A stretch of 40,837 nt of DNA from an uncultured Collinsella sp. GTDB taxonomy: Bacteria; Actinomycetota; Coriobacteriia; Coriobacteriales; Coriobacteriaceae. The notes under the pieces are model-generated. The model saw only the letters and a list, made by a program, of their open reading frames with translations. It had not been told where the DNA came from and made no database searches. Positions 16,689 to 23,789 of the stretch are shown piece by piece (the first letter of the stretch is position 1; the number at the start of each line of letters is the position of its first letter). Position numbers and translations under genes: made by a program. The DNA lies in NCBI GenBank assembly GCA_900552685.1, contig USAJ01000010.1:1-40837 (forward strand). Direction: 5' to 3'.

Positions 16689-16764
16689 TGGCACGCCAGG
16701 AAGGACTCGAACCCTCAACACTCGGTTTTGGAGACCGATGCTCTACCAATTGAACTACTGGCGT
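16689..16764 (-). tRNA. tRNA-Trp (CCA anticodon)
   Basis: A 76-base cloverleaf with the 3' CCA encoded. The acceptor stem is ACGCCAG/CTGGCGT, the T arm contains GGTTCGAGTCC and the anticodon loop CTCCAAA reads CCA. It lies between rpmG and secE, a conserved position in many bacteria. Confidence 0.96.
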
Positions 16765-16777
16765 ATGTGACTAGAGA

Positions 16778-16927
16778 CTAGCGAGTCTCTTTGTGCAGCG
16801 TGTGGTGACGGCACCAGGGGCAATACTTCTTGATCTCCATACGATCAGGCATGGTCGACTTGTTCTTGGTGGTCGTATAGTTGCGGCGCTTGCACTCAGT
16901 GCACGCAAGAGTAACTAGAGTACGCAT
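16778..16927 (-). CDS. rpmG: Ribosomal protein L33
   Basis: Small 50S protein of 49 residues. It carries the zinc-ribbon form with two Cys pairs, CTEC (9-12) and CPWC (36-39), so this is the zinc-binding version and not the Cys-less one made under zinc starvation. The start is ATG 16927 with CAGGA five bases upstream. The gene is first in the rpmG, tRNA-Trp, secE, nusG, rplK, rplA unit. Confidence 0.95.
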   Translation of the reverse strand: MRTLVTLACTECKRRNYTTTKNKSTMPDRMEIKKYCPWCRHHTLHKETR

Positions 16928-16972
16928 GTATCCTGAACCTTTCATTTCCGCCCCGTACGGGCACGAGTTGTT

Positions 16973-17002
16973 ACTTTATCAGCTCCACGTAAGTGCTGTC
17001 AA
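16973..17002 (-). promoter_or_regulatory. Promoter of the rpmG-rplA operon
   Basis: On the minus strand TTGACA (17002-16997) and TAAAGT (16978-16973) are 18 bases apart. It resembles the tRNA-Tyr promoter at 18804-18833, which also begins TTGACAGC. Confidence 0.75.
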
Positions 17003-17147
17003 TGAAAACCTCGAGTCAATTGGTTCTCGGTGGATCCATTCATATTTGGAACACATCAATGAAGCCATCGAGATCTAATCGACGGTGCATCCAGGACCAT
17101 TGTCGATCCTCTCGACACCAGCAACGGCTCAATATCCATTGCAGAAA

Positions 17148-17181
17148 AGAACCCGGCACCCATATAAGTGCCGGGTTCTCT
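17148..17181 (-). terminator. Terminator after tuf
   Basis: AGAACCCGGCAC pairs with GTGCCGGGTTCT. On the minus strand the stem is followed by TTTTCTG. Confidence 0.88.
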
Positions 17182-17206
17182 AAGTCAGCTATATCAAAGA
17201 GCTAAT

Positions 17207-18397
17207 TTACTCAATGATCGTGGAGACGATGCCCGAACCGACGGTGTGGCCACCCTCGCGGATAGCGAAGCGCAGGCCCTCCTCCATGGCGATCGGGTGG
17301 ATGAGGTCGCCCTCGATGGTGATGTGGTCACCAGGCATAGCCATCTCGGTGCCCTCGGGGAGCTTGACCGTACCGGTAACGTCGGTGGTACGGAAGTAGA
17401 ACTGAGGACGATAACCATCGAAGAACGGGGTGTGACGGCCGCCCTCCTCCTTGGTCAGAACGTAGATCTCACCGGTGAACTTGGTGTGCGGGGTAACCGA
17501 ACCGGGCTTGCAGAGAACCTGGCCGCGCTCGATGTCCTCGCGCTTGATGCCGCGAAGCAGCAGACCGACGTTGTCGCCAGCCTCGCAGAAGTCCATGGAC
17601 TTACGGAACATCTCGATACCGGTAACGACGGTGTTCTGGGTATCCTTGATGCCGACGATCTCGACGGGTTCGTTGAGCTTGAGCTCACCGCGCTCGACAC
17701 GGCCGGTAGCAACGGTACCACGGCCGGAGATGGTCATAACGTCCTCAACGGCCATCAGGAAGGGGAGGTCGTTGTTACGAGCAGGCGTCGGGATGTACTC
17801 GTCGACGGCCTTCATGAGCTCGCGGATAGCGTCCATCCACTTGGCGTCGCCCTCGAGAGCGCCCAGAGCGGAACCACGGATGACGGGAATGTCGTCGCCG
17901 GGGAAATCGTACTCGGAGAGGAGCTCACGGGTCTCCATCTCGACGAGGTCGATGAGCTCGTCATCGTCGACCATGTCGCACTTGTTCAGGAAGACGACGA
18001 TGTAGGGAACGCCGACCTGACGGGCGAGCAGGATGTGCTCGCGGGTCTGAGCCATGGGGCCGTCGGTAGCGGCGATGACCAGGATAGCGCCGTCCATCTG
18101 AGCAGCACCGGAGATCATGTTCTTGACGTAGTCAGCGTGGCCCGGGCAGTCAACGTGAGCGTAGTGACGGGCAGCAGTCTCGTACTCGACGTGGGAGACG
18201 GAGATCGTAATGCCGCGCTCGCGCTCCTCGGGAGCCTTGTCGATGTTCTCGAACGCAGTGAAGTCAGCCTTGCAGCCCTCGGTCTCGGAGAGAACCTTGG
18301 TGATGGCAGCGGTCAGCGTGGTCTTGCCGTGGTCGACGTGACCAATGGTGCCGATGTTAACATGCGGCTTAGTGCGCTCAAACTTCTCTTTGGCCAT
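17207..18397 (-). CDS. tuf: Elongation factor Tu
   Basis: Delivers aminoacyl-tRNA to the ribosome. It has 396 residues, the family length. The GTPase motifs are G1 GHVDHGKT (19-26), G3 DCPGH (near 81-85) and G4 NKCD (near 136-139), followed by the two beta-barrel domains. ATG 18397 is chosen over a longer open frame because GAGGAGGG lies seven bases upstream and MAKEKFERTKPHVNIGT is the standard N-terminus. It sits behind three tRNA genes, as in the tRNA-tufB arrangement of other bacteria, and is separate from the rpmG operon by a terminator. Confidence 0.98.
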   Translation of the reverse strand: MAKEKFERTKPHVNIGTIGHVDHGKTTLTAAITKVLSETEGCKADFTAFENIDKAPEERERGITISVSHVEYETAARHYAHVDCPGHADYVKNMISGAAQMDGAILVIAATDGPMAQTREHILLARQVGVPYIVVFLNKCDMVDDDELIDLVEMETRELLSEYDFPGDDIPVIRGSALGALEGDAKWMDAIRELMKAVDEYIPTPARNNDLPFLMAVEDVMTISGRGTVATGRVERGELKLNEPVEIVGIKDTQNTVVTGIEMFRKSMDFCEAGDNVGLLLRGIKREDIERGQVLCKPGSVTPHTKFTGEIYVLTKEEGGRHTPFFDGYRPQFYFRTTDVTGTVKLPEGTEMAMPGDHITIEGDLIHPIAMEEGLRFAIREGGHTVGSGIVSTIIE

Positions 18398-18451
18398 AAA
18401 GCCCTCCTCTAAACAGGTCGTCCCCGGACGGGACTTTGCCTTTATACCATA

Positions 18452-18482
18452 GTGGCCTCTCAACATACTATTGAGAAGCCAC
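18452..18482 (-). other. Stem-loop between tRNA-Met and tuf
   Basis: GTGGCCTCTCAA pairs with TTGAGAAGCCAC (11 of 12) around CATACTA. There is no T-run on the minus side, so it is more likely a processing or leader structure than a terminator. TATAAAG just downstream could be a -10 element for tuf. Confidence 0.5.
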
Positions 18483-18493
18483 CGTGTTACCTA

Positions 18494-18570
18494 TGGTAGC
18501 GGTGACTGGATTCGAACCAGTGACGCCACGGGTATGAACCGTGTGCTCTAACCAACTGAGCTACACCGCC
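18494..18570 (-). tRNA. tRNA-Met, elongator (CAT anticodon)
   Basis: A 77-base cloverleaf with the 3' CCA encoded. The anticodon loop TTCATAC reads CAT. The acceptor stem GGCGGTG/CACCGCT is fully paired at position 1 (G-U), unlike initiator tRNA, so an elongator role is favoured. Confidence 0.92.
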
Positions 18571-18573
18571 GGA

Positions 18574-18649
18574 TGGAGCCTGCAACCAGACTTGAACTGG
18601 TGACCTCTTCGTTACCAACGAAGTGCTCTACCGACTGAGCTATACAGGC
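18574..18649 (-). tRNA. tRNA-Thr (GGT anticodon)
   Basis: A 76-base cloverleaf with the 3' CCA encoded. The anticodon stem-loop CTTCGTTGGTAACGAAG reads GGT. It lies three bases upstream of tRNA-Met in one transcript. Confidence 0.95.
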
Positions 18650-18659
18650 ACTTGACGGG

Positions 18660-18741
18660 TGGGAGCTATAGGATTCGAACCTATGTAGGCAGAGCCAACG
18701 GGTTTACAGCCCGTCCCCATTAACCACTCGGGCAAACTCCC
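18660..18741 (-). tRNA. tRNA-Tyr (GTA anticodon)
   Basis: A class II tRNA with a long variable arm. The acceptor stem is GGGAGTT/AGCTCCC, the anticodon loop CTGTAAA reads GTA and the T arm contains GGTTCGAATCC. The bases after the discriminator are CCC, so the final A of CCA is not encoded here, unlike the two tRNAs downstream. Confidence 0.94.
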
Positions 18742-18803
18742 AATCGTTCAAGTATCCGCAAGTCCTTTGGTCTTTTGGACCGCCGCCCCCGCGAACGAAA
18801 AAG

Positions 18804-18833
18804 ATAATACGATGCAACCTTGGGGGCTGTCAA
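18804..18833 (-). promoter_or_regulatory. Promoter of the tRNA-Tyr/Thr/Met-tuf unit
   Basis: On the minus strand there is a consensus TTGACA (18833-18828), 18 bases, then TATTAT (18809-18804). The tRNA starts about 63 bases downstream. Confidence 0.85.
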
Positions 18834-19049
18834 CGAAAACCTCTAGATACACGGTTCCGGGCGTATCTATATAGCTGTGACCTGCGGTTTTGTTGAGTTT
18901 GGATATGAAGGACGGTGGATTTGGCTACGCTTGTGACATTTCACGAGGGAACACTTTGTCACGGTGGAGTACATCTGCAGCATCGACCTTCGATACCGAC
19001 CCTCTTGCACTATTACATAGGTCACGATCGTGCTTCCACGGCACGTTCA

Positions 19050-19110
19050 AGCGTGGATAATCTCCCGCTTTTAGCGCGGCTCTAAGCCCAAAGCGGAGAT
19101 TATCCACGCT
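19050..19110. repeat. Inverted repeat after the RpiR gene
   Basis: AGCGTGGATAATCTCCCGCTT (split here as AGCGTGGATAATC and TCCCGCTT) pairs with AAGCGGAGATTATCCACGCT apart from one extra C. A smaller inner hairpin fits in the loop. It lies downstream of the minus-strand regulator gene but lacks a T-run. Its right arm belongs to the direct repeat that recurs at 23151. Confidence 0.7.
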
Positions 19111-19129
19111 CATTCTCCAGACGGGAGAA
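19100..19129 (+). repeat. Direct repeat flanking the beta-glucoside locus, left copy
   Basis: TTATCCACGCTCNTTCTCC followed by CGG and AGA is shared with 23151-23180 in the same orientation, about 4.05 kb apart. Confidence 0.6.
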
Positions 19130-19140
19130 CTATAGAGCCG

Positions 19141-20016
19141 CTACTGCTCGGGCCAGACCAAAGTAGACCCATAGAGCGGCTCCCCCTTGGTGCAGGGGTA
19201 GCGACTCAAGTAACACGACGATAGCAAGTCGAAGAAATAGGTCATGGCGTATTTCGAATAAACGCCGAGTCGGTCAATTCCGTTTCCCGCATTACCAAGA
19301 CGATATACACGGTCAAAAGACCTCGATTCGTCATCGTTGCTAAACGCAGTAATTAGAATCTTCCTGCCCGAACGGCAATCAAGATACTCACGCGCCTGGG
19401 ACGCAAATAGCCCGGAGACCGATACGAGAATTATCAATGACTGCGAAGCGTCTCCCATGTTTTTCAATTCCGCGACGTTAGCCCCAGCAACTATGCGAAC
19501 TATCTTGCCCGCATAAAACATTTCCTGCTGAAATCGTACGAGATTGGCGCTCACATTATTGGTGCACCAGATTTCAACGTTTTTATGGCCATCAATTTCG
19601 TCGGCAAGGTGCTTAATAGCGATATCGGACACGCCGCTTTCAACCTCAGCGAACATCTCGATCATGCGAACGTCGAGCTCTGCCCTGTACTCCTCGTAGC
19701 CAAATTCCTCCTCTCGATGGCTTAAGTCGCTTGGAAAGACTGATTGAGTAAATGATTCTTTCAAATCGCTAAGAGACTGGTAGCCCAATCGATTGCAGAA
19801 ACGACGAACAGCGGAACGGGTCACGAATGCATCGCGGGTTATTGTGGCAACATTGATTTCGCTCGAACGCCTAATGTGAGCGATGAGATATCGAGCGATG
19901 GCGGCATCGTTTGACCCAAACTCGCTGTTGATGATGGAGCTAATGCGATTGAGCACATCGAAGTCATTGATATTCACGTGATCCCTCTTTCCGCTCTCCT
20001 CGAAATCATAGTTCAT
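19141..20016 (-). CDS. RpiR/MurR-family transcriptional regulator
   Basis: Sugar-phosphate-responsive regulator of 291 residues. The N-terminal HTH_6 domain (about 20-100) has IARYLIAHIRRSSEINVATI, then TRSAVRRFCNRLGYQSLSDLK, the recognition region. The C-terminal SIS sugar-phosphate-binding domain (about 125-265) has VEIWCTNNVSANLVRFQQEM, then LIILVSVSGLFASQAREYLD. It is divergent from the GH1 glycosidase and PTS genes, so it very likely controls them, sensing a phosphorylated sugar. The DNA here is visibly less GC-rich than the ribosomal block, consistent with acquisition of the locus. Confidence 0.87.
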   Translation of the reverse strand: MNYDFEESGKRDHVNINDFDVLNRISSIINSEFGSNDAAIARYLIAHIRRSSEINVATITRDAFVTRSAVRRFCNRLGYQSLSDLKESFTQSVFPSDLSHREEEFGYEEYRAELDVRMIEMFAEVESGVSDIAIKHLADEIDGHKNVEIWCTNNVSANLVRFQQEMFYAGKIVRIVAGANVAELKNMGDASQSLIILVSVSGLFASQAREYLDCRSGRKILITAFSNDDESRSFDRVYRLGNAGNGIDRLGVYSKYAMTYFFDLLSSCYLSRYPCTKGEPLYGSTLVWPEQ

Positions 20017-20019
20017 TTA

Positions 20020-20057
20020 TTGAATCAAACAGCTTTGGTCGTTCTCCTATGATTCAA
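20020..20057. promoter_or_regulatory. Candidate RpiR operator between divergent genes
   Basis: TTGAATCA (20020-20027) and TGATTCAA (20050-20057) form an inverted repeat centred 30 bases apart, about three DNA turns. The left element extends to TTGAATCAA, itself a palindrome. TTGACG at 20063 may be the -35 element toward the glycosidase gene. Confidence 0.55.
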
Positions 20058-20128
20058 ATCAGTTGACGTCATCTTAATCGTAATTCCGCCACACGTATCC
20101 ACCGTGTTGAATGATGGAAAGGGGATTC

Positions 20129-21547
20129 ATGGGCAACGTGAACAACATCCCGTTTCTCTGGGGTTCCGCCACGGCGTCTTATCAGTGCGAGGGTGCCTGG
20201 AACGAAGACGGCAAAGGCCTTGGCGAGTGGGATTTCTTTAACCACACAAGCAATAAGAACATCAACCATGTTGACGGTGATGTATCTTGCGACTTCTACC
20301 ATCGCTATGAAGAAGATATCCGCATGATGAAAGAAGGCGGACAAAACACCTATCGCTTCTCTCTTTCATGGAGTCGAATCATCCCCACGGGTATCGGTGA
20401 AGTGAATGAAAAGGGTATCGATTTTTATAATCGGGTCATTGATTGCTGCCTCGAAAATGGCATAGAGCCCAACGTTACGCTGTTCCATTACGATCTGCCA
20501 TTCACGCTTGCTTGCAAAGGCGGATGGCTGAACAACGATATGGCAGAGTGGTTCTGCAAATACGCCAAGATTTGCTTTGAGCGCTTTGGAGACCGCGTCA
20601 AAATCTGGGCTACCGTTAACGAGCCGCATTTCTACAGCTACTGCGTAAACATGTTGGGCAACTATCCCCCCAATCGATCGCTCGACGTTCAGTCGTACAT
20701 GCAGTTTCAGTACAACCTGATGCGCGCAAGCGCACTCGCAGTCCGAGCATATCGTCAAATGGGCTACGACGGCATCATCGGCGCCGTCCACGATGGCGGC
20801 GTTGTCGAACTCGACCCGGCAACCGAGCACCCCGATGACGTATTTCGATACGCAGACTTTTTCGCCAATCACATGATTCTGGCACCAGCACTTCAGGGTC
20901 AACTGCCGCCAGAAATGGACGAAATCCTTGAAAAACTTGGCGTCTCGCTCTATCGATCCCCAAATGACGTAGAAGAATTCAGAGACGGTAAAGTCGATTT
21001 TATTGGACTCAACGTGTATTGCCGAGAGTATGTAACCGACTGGCACGGTGGAGAGCTTGCCGTTTCGGCGAACAATAAGGGCGGTTCGAGCAAAAAGGTC
21101 GAAGGAAAATGCATTGCGCCCTTGTTTGAAAGCGCCCGCGACAGCAATGTTCCCCGCAATAAATGGGGCCGCGAAATACTCCCAAGTTGCATGTATTCAA
21201 CCATCATGGATGTCCACGAGCGCTATGACGCGCCCCGCATCTTTATTACGGAAAACGGACATGGCGCCTATGAGCAACCAGACGCAGACGGAATAATCCA
21301 CGATGATGACCGCATCGAGCTTCTGGGCCAGTTCATCGAGCACATGATGAGGGCTAAGCGCGACGGCGCGCGCGTTGAGGGCTACTACCTCTGGTCGACG
21401 ATGGATCTGTATAGCTGGATCAACGGCTACGAAAAACGATACGGACTTGTCCATATCGACTTCGAGAACAATCTGGAGCGCACCCCCAAAAAGAGCTGGT
21501 ATTGGTACCGAGACCTTATCTCGAAGTATCAGGAGCAGGAAGGTTAG
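20129..21547 (+). CDS. GH1 family 6-phospho-beta-glucosidase
   Basis: Cytoplasmic glycoside hydrolase of 472 residues that cleaves phosphorylated beta-glucosides delivered by the PTS. The acid/base Glu is in TVNEPH (E165) and the nucleophile in FITENGHG (E375). The C-terminal YSWINGYEKRYGL carries the Ser, Lys and Tyr pattern that binds the 6-phosphate in phospho-glycosidases. ATG 20129 follows GAAAGGGG at five bases and gives the standard start, with PFLWGSATASYQCEGAW. The EIIBC gene begins nine bases after the stop, so they form an operon. Phospho-beta-galactosidase activity is a less likely alternative. Confidence 0.92.
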   Translation: MGNVNNIPFLWGSATASYQCEGAWNEDGKGLGEWDFFNHTSNKNINHVDGDVSCDFYHRYEEDIRMMKEGGQNTYRFSLSWSRIIPTGIGEVNEKGIDFYNRVIDCCLENGIEPNVTLFHYDLPFTLACKGGWLNNDMAEWFCKYAKICFERFGDRVKIWATVNEPHFYSYCVNMLGNYPPNRSLDVQSYMQFQYNLMRASALAVRAYRQMGYDGIIGAVHDGGVVELDPATEHPDDVFRYADFFANHMILAPALQGQLPPEMDEILEKLGVSLYRSPNDVEEFRDGKVDFIGLNVYCREYVTDWHGGELAVSANNKGGSSKKVEGKCIAPLFESARDSNVPRNKWGREILPSCMYSTIMDVHERYDAPRIFITENGHGAYEQPDADGIIHDDDRIELLGQFIEHMMRAKRDGARVEGYYLWSTMDLYSWINGYEKRYGLVHIDFENNLERTPKKSWYWYRDLISKYQEQEG

Positions 21548-21556
21548 GAGAAAGAG

Positions 21557-22957
21557 GTGAAATATCAGGCAATGTCCGAAACAGTCCTAAAGGCTGTTGG
21601 CGGCAAAGAGAACATTACATCGGTAACTCATTGTGCGACGCGCCTTCGCATCGACGCACGAGACACCTCGATCATCGATCTCCAGCTCGCCAAATCGGCT
21701 GACCAGGCGCTCGGGGCAGTAGTCAGCGGTGGCCAGCTTCAGGTGATCATCGGCCCCAACGTCACCGAGGCCTACAACGACTTCCTCGACTTCGCGGGAA
21801 TCGAAGTCGGCGGTGGCACGGTTGCCGACGATGCCCAAACCGCCAAAGACCTTGCAGAAGGCATTAAAAGCGGTAACACCGCCATGGGCTTGATTGAGAA
21901 ATTCGGGAACGTCTCTGCACAGGTATTCATGCCCATCGTCCCGGCGCTCATCGTTGGCGGACTCATTCTTTCGATCAAGAATCTCCTGGTCAATTATTGT
22001 GGATTGAGCACCGATAGCGGAACCGCCCAGGTTCTGCTGGCGATCTTCAGCGCCTCATTTAGCTTCCTGCCCGTTTACCTCGGCTATCAGCTCGCCGCCG
22101 TCATGAAGATGCAGCCTATCATGGGCGCACTGCTGGGCGCAATCATGATTAGCTCGTCTATTAGCGGTGCTGAGGGTCTCGACTTTCTTGGCATCCCCAT
22201 CCCGACGAATGACTACTCGAGCACGGTGGTGCCAATCGTACTGGGCGTTGTGTTCATGTACTTTGTTGATCGCGGTCTTCAGAAAATCATCCCCGACATT
22301 ACCAAACTGTTCTTGAAGCCGCTGCTCACCATGTTCATCGTCGTGCCTGTTGAGCTGATTATCCTCGGCCCCGCCGGCAGCATGATGGGCTACGCGCTGA
22401 GTGATGCCGCCACGTGGCTCATGGATAACGTGGCATTTATCGCTACTCCAATCCTTGCAGCCCTTAACCCCTATTTTGTCATGCTCGGTCTTGATAAGGC
22501 CTACATCGCGATCGAAGTTACGAGCTTGGCGCAGCTCGGCTGGGCGCCCATCATCTTTGGCTTCATCTCAAACCTCTGCATTGGCGGCACGAGTCTCGCC
22601 TTGGCAACTGCAATGAAAGGCAACAAGGAGAAGAGAGGTATGGTCACCACGGTTGCCGTCACCGCACTCTGTGGCGTAACTGAGCCCGCATTTTACGGCT
22701 GCCTCATCGAGCGTCCCCGCCTGCTTGTCGGCACAGCAATCGGCGCCCTCTGCGCGGGACTCCCTGCAGGCATCTTCGTCCTGAAGGAGTATGTTGCGGG
22801 AGCATGCCCCGGTCTTCTTTCTGCGCTGATCTTTATCGCTCCCGATGGATCCATGGGCAACTTCGTACTGGCGTGCGTTGTCGCCGTCATCGCCATCGTT
22901 GTCTCGTTCATCGCTGCACGCGTGATCATCAAGAAGAATCCCAACTATATTGAGTAG
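21557..22957 (+). CDS. PTS EIIBC permease for beta-glucosides
   Basis: Sugar-transporting phosphotransferase of 466 residues. The N-terminal EIIB domain has VTHCATRLRI with the phosphorylated Cys26. The EIIC membrane domain (about 115-460, roughly ten hydrophobic segments) has FMPIVPALIVGGLILSIKNL and the conserved ALCGVTEPAFYG near the end. The protein ends after EIIC without the EIIA domain found in many BglF-type proteins, so phosphate must come from a separate EIIA such as 2186-2749. The start is GTG 21557 with AGGAGAAAG upstream. It follows the phospho-glycosidase gene closely. Confidence 0.92.
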   Translation: MKYQAMSETVLKAVGGKENITSVTHCATRLRIDARDTSIIDLQLAKSADQALGAVVSGGQLQVIIGPNVTEAYNDFLDFAGIEVGGGTVADDAQTAKDLAEGIKSGNTAMGLIEKFGNVSAQVFMPIVPALIVGGLILSIKNLLVNYCGLSTDSGTAQVLLAIFSASFSFLPVYLGYQLAAVMKMQPIMGALLGAIMISSSISGAEGLDFLGIPIPTNDYSSTVVPIVLGVVFMYFVDRGLQKIIPDITKLFLKPLLTMFIVVPVELIILGPAGSMMGYALSDAATWLMDNVAFIATPILAALNPYFVMLGLDKAYIAIEVTSLAQLGWAPIIFGFISNLCIGGTSLALATAMKGNKEKRGMVTTVAVTALCGVTEPAFYGCLIERPRLLVGTAIGALCAGLPAGIFVLKEYVAGACPGLLSALIFIAPDGSMGNFVLACVVAVIAIVVSFIAARVIIKKNPNYIE

Positions 22958-23058
22958 ATGCCCGCTGCTTGCATTGGGGACATCCTCGGCAGACCATTAG
23001 CAAGAACCCAAGAAGTCCCTTAGGAGCTCGATTAATCCATTCGGATTCCTCAGGCACA

Positions 23059-23097
23059 AACGACCCCGATTCCACAATGAAATCGGGGTCGTTGTTT
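23059..23097 (+). terminator. Terminator of the beta-glucoside operon
   Basis: AACGACCCCGATTTC-type arms (AACGACCCCGATT with AATCGGGGTCGTT) end in GTTTC. Confidence 0.85.
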
Positions 23098-23150
23098 CTA
23101 AAGCCTTCGATAGACAATCGGTGTTTACCTTAGCTCCCTATCCAAGTTAA

Positions 23151-23180
23151 TTATCCACGCTCGTTCTCCGGTCGGAAGAT
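23151..23180 (+). repeat. Direct repeat flanking the beta-glucoside locus, right copy
   Basis: TTATCCACGCTCGTTCTCC followed by CGGAAGA matches 19100-19129. A shorter piece, ATCCACGCTCG, recurs at about 23204-23214. Confidence 0.6.
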
Positions 23181-23250
23181 TTTCTTCTCTCGCGTGTCCA
23201 GAAATCCACGCTCGAGCAGAACATCCAGGTCCGCACCCGCCCTTGTCTCG

Positions 23251-23295
23251 ATCTGTAACAGCAAGAGGCCTATTCCGCTTCTACATGTTACAGAT
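23251..23295. repeat. ATCTGTAACA palindrome, copy 1
   Basis: ATCTGTAACA and TGTTACAGAT, perfect 10-bp arms, enclose 25 bases. The same arrangement recurs exactly 80 bases later. Confidence 0.85.
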
Positions 23296-23330
23296 CAAGA
23301 TATTCCTAAAACACCCTAAGTTTCATCTCA

Positions 23331-23375
23331 ATCTGTAACAGTTAGATGCCAAATATCGGTCTTGGTGTTACAGAT
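23331..23375. repeat. ATCTGTAACA palindrome, copy 2
   Basis: Identical arms and identical 25-base loop length to copy 1. The loops differ but share GCC and CGNT positions. Confidence 0.85.
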
Positions 23376-23450
23376 TTAGACAAACTGGAGGACGAGACAA
23401 ACCAAAAACGGGATGGGCGCTAACCCGATGGCGCACCACCTAAATAGAAA

Positions 23451-23481
23451 CGGGCTCTGTCCCATATAGAGACAGAGCCCG
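23451..23481 (-). terminator. Terminator of tRNA-Thr
   Basis: CGGGCTCTGTC pairs perfectly with GACAGAGCCCG. On the minus strand TTTCTATTT follows. The minus strand also reads GGGACAG here, echoing the repeat core seen elsewhere. Confidence 0.8.
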
Positions 23482-23490
23482 AAACTCTCA

Positions 23491-23565
23491 TGGAGCCAGT
23501 GACAGGAATCGAACCTGCAACCCACTGATTACAAATCAGTTGCGCTACCGTTGCGCCACACTGGC
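23491..23565 (-). tRNA. tRNA-Thr (TGT anticodon)
   Basis: A 75-base cloverleaf with the 3' CCA encoded. The acceptor stem is GCCAGTG/CACTGGC, the anticodon loop TTTGTAA reads TGT and the T arm contains GGTTCGATTCC. Confidence 0.95.
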
Positions 23566-23712
23566 ACACTTGGCGCTTTCGCGCGAAGCCTGTTAAGAAT
23601 AAAGGAATTACGGACGGGGCGCAACAGGCCACACGGCGTTATACAAATATGCAAAATCCAGCAACAACAGGTACCAGGCCCGTTCATTTCTGTCGGTTCG
23701 CCCTCAATCTCA

Positions 23713-23785
23713 AAACCATTCGTCAGAACGAATAGTTTTAATTACAATTGCTATATATAAAACTATTCGTTTTGACGAAGGGTTT
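23713..23785 (+). promoter_or_regulatory. Large dyad operator of the HTH/HipA-like gene
   Basis: Arms at 23713-23740 and 23758-23785 are complementary at 26 of 28 positions, with an AT-rich 17-base centre holding TATATA, a probable -10 region. Each arm contains its own smaller dyad, ATTCGT-N4-ACGAAT at 23718-23733 and ATTCGT-N4-ACGAAG at 23765-23780, centred 47 bases apart. The second dyad reaches into the ribosome-binding site AAGGG (23778-23782). Protein bound here, or a folded transcript, would therefore block expression. Autoregulation by the downstream HTH protein is the simplest reading. Confidence 0.75.
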
Positions 23786-23789
23786 CGTG

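Larger units (their letters stand above)
18742..19140. other. Gene-free stretch of about 400 bases
   Basis: It holds the tRNA-Tyr promoter at its left end and the inverted repeat at 19050-19110. It also has a dyad GTGACA/TGTCAC at about 18932-18962, which is unexplained. No convincing coding frame is seen. Confidence 0.6.
22958..23490. other. Gene-free stretch of about 530 bases rich in repeats
   Basis: It contains the EIIBC terminator, the right copy of the GTGGATAA-type repeat, two ATCTGTAACA palindromes and the terminator of tRNA-Thr. No coding frame is convincing. Confidence 0.7.

Noticed and set aside
17168..18412. 414-codon plus-strand open frame opposite tuf
   Set aside because: The tuf sequence is fully explained on the minus strand. 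The plus frame is a shadow.
23491..23565. tRNA-Thr as an island attachment site
   Set aside because: No duplicate of the tRNA 3' end was found nearby and no integrase gene is present.
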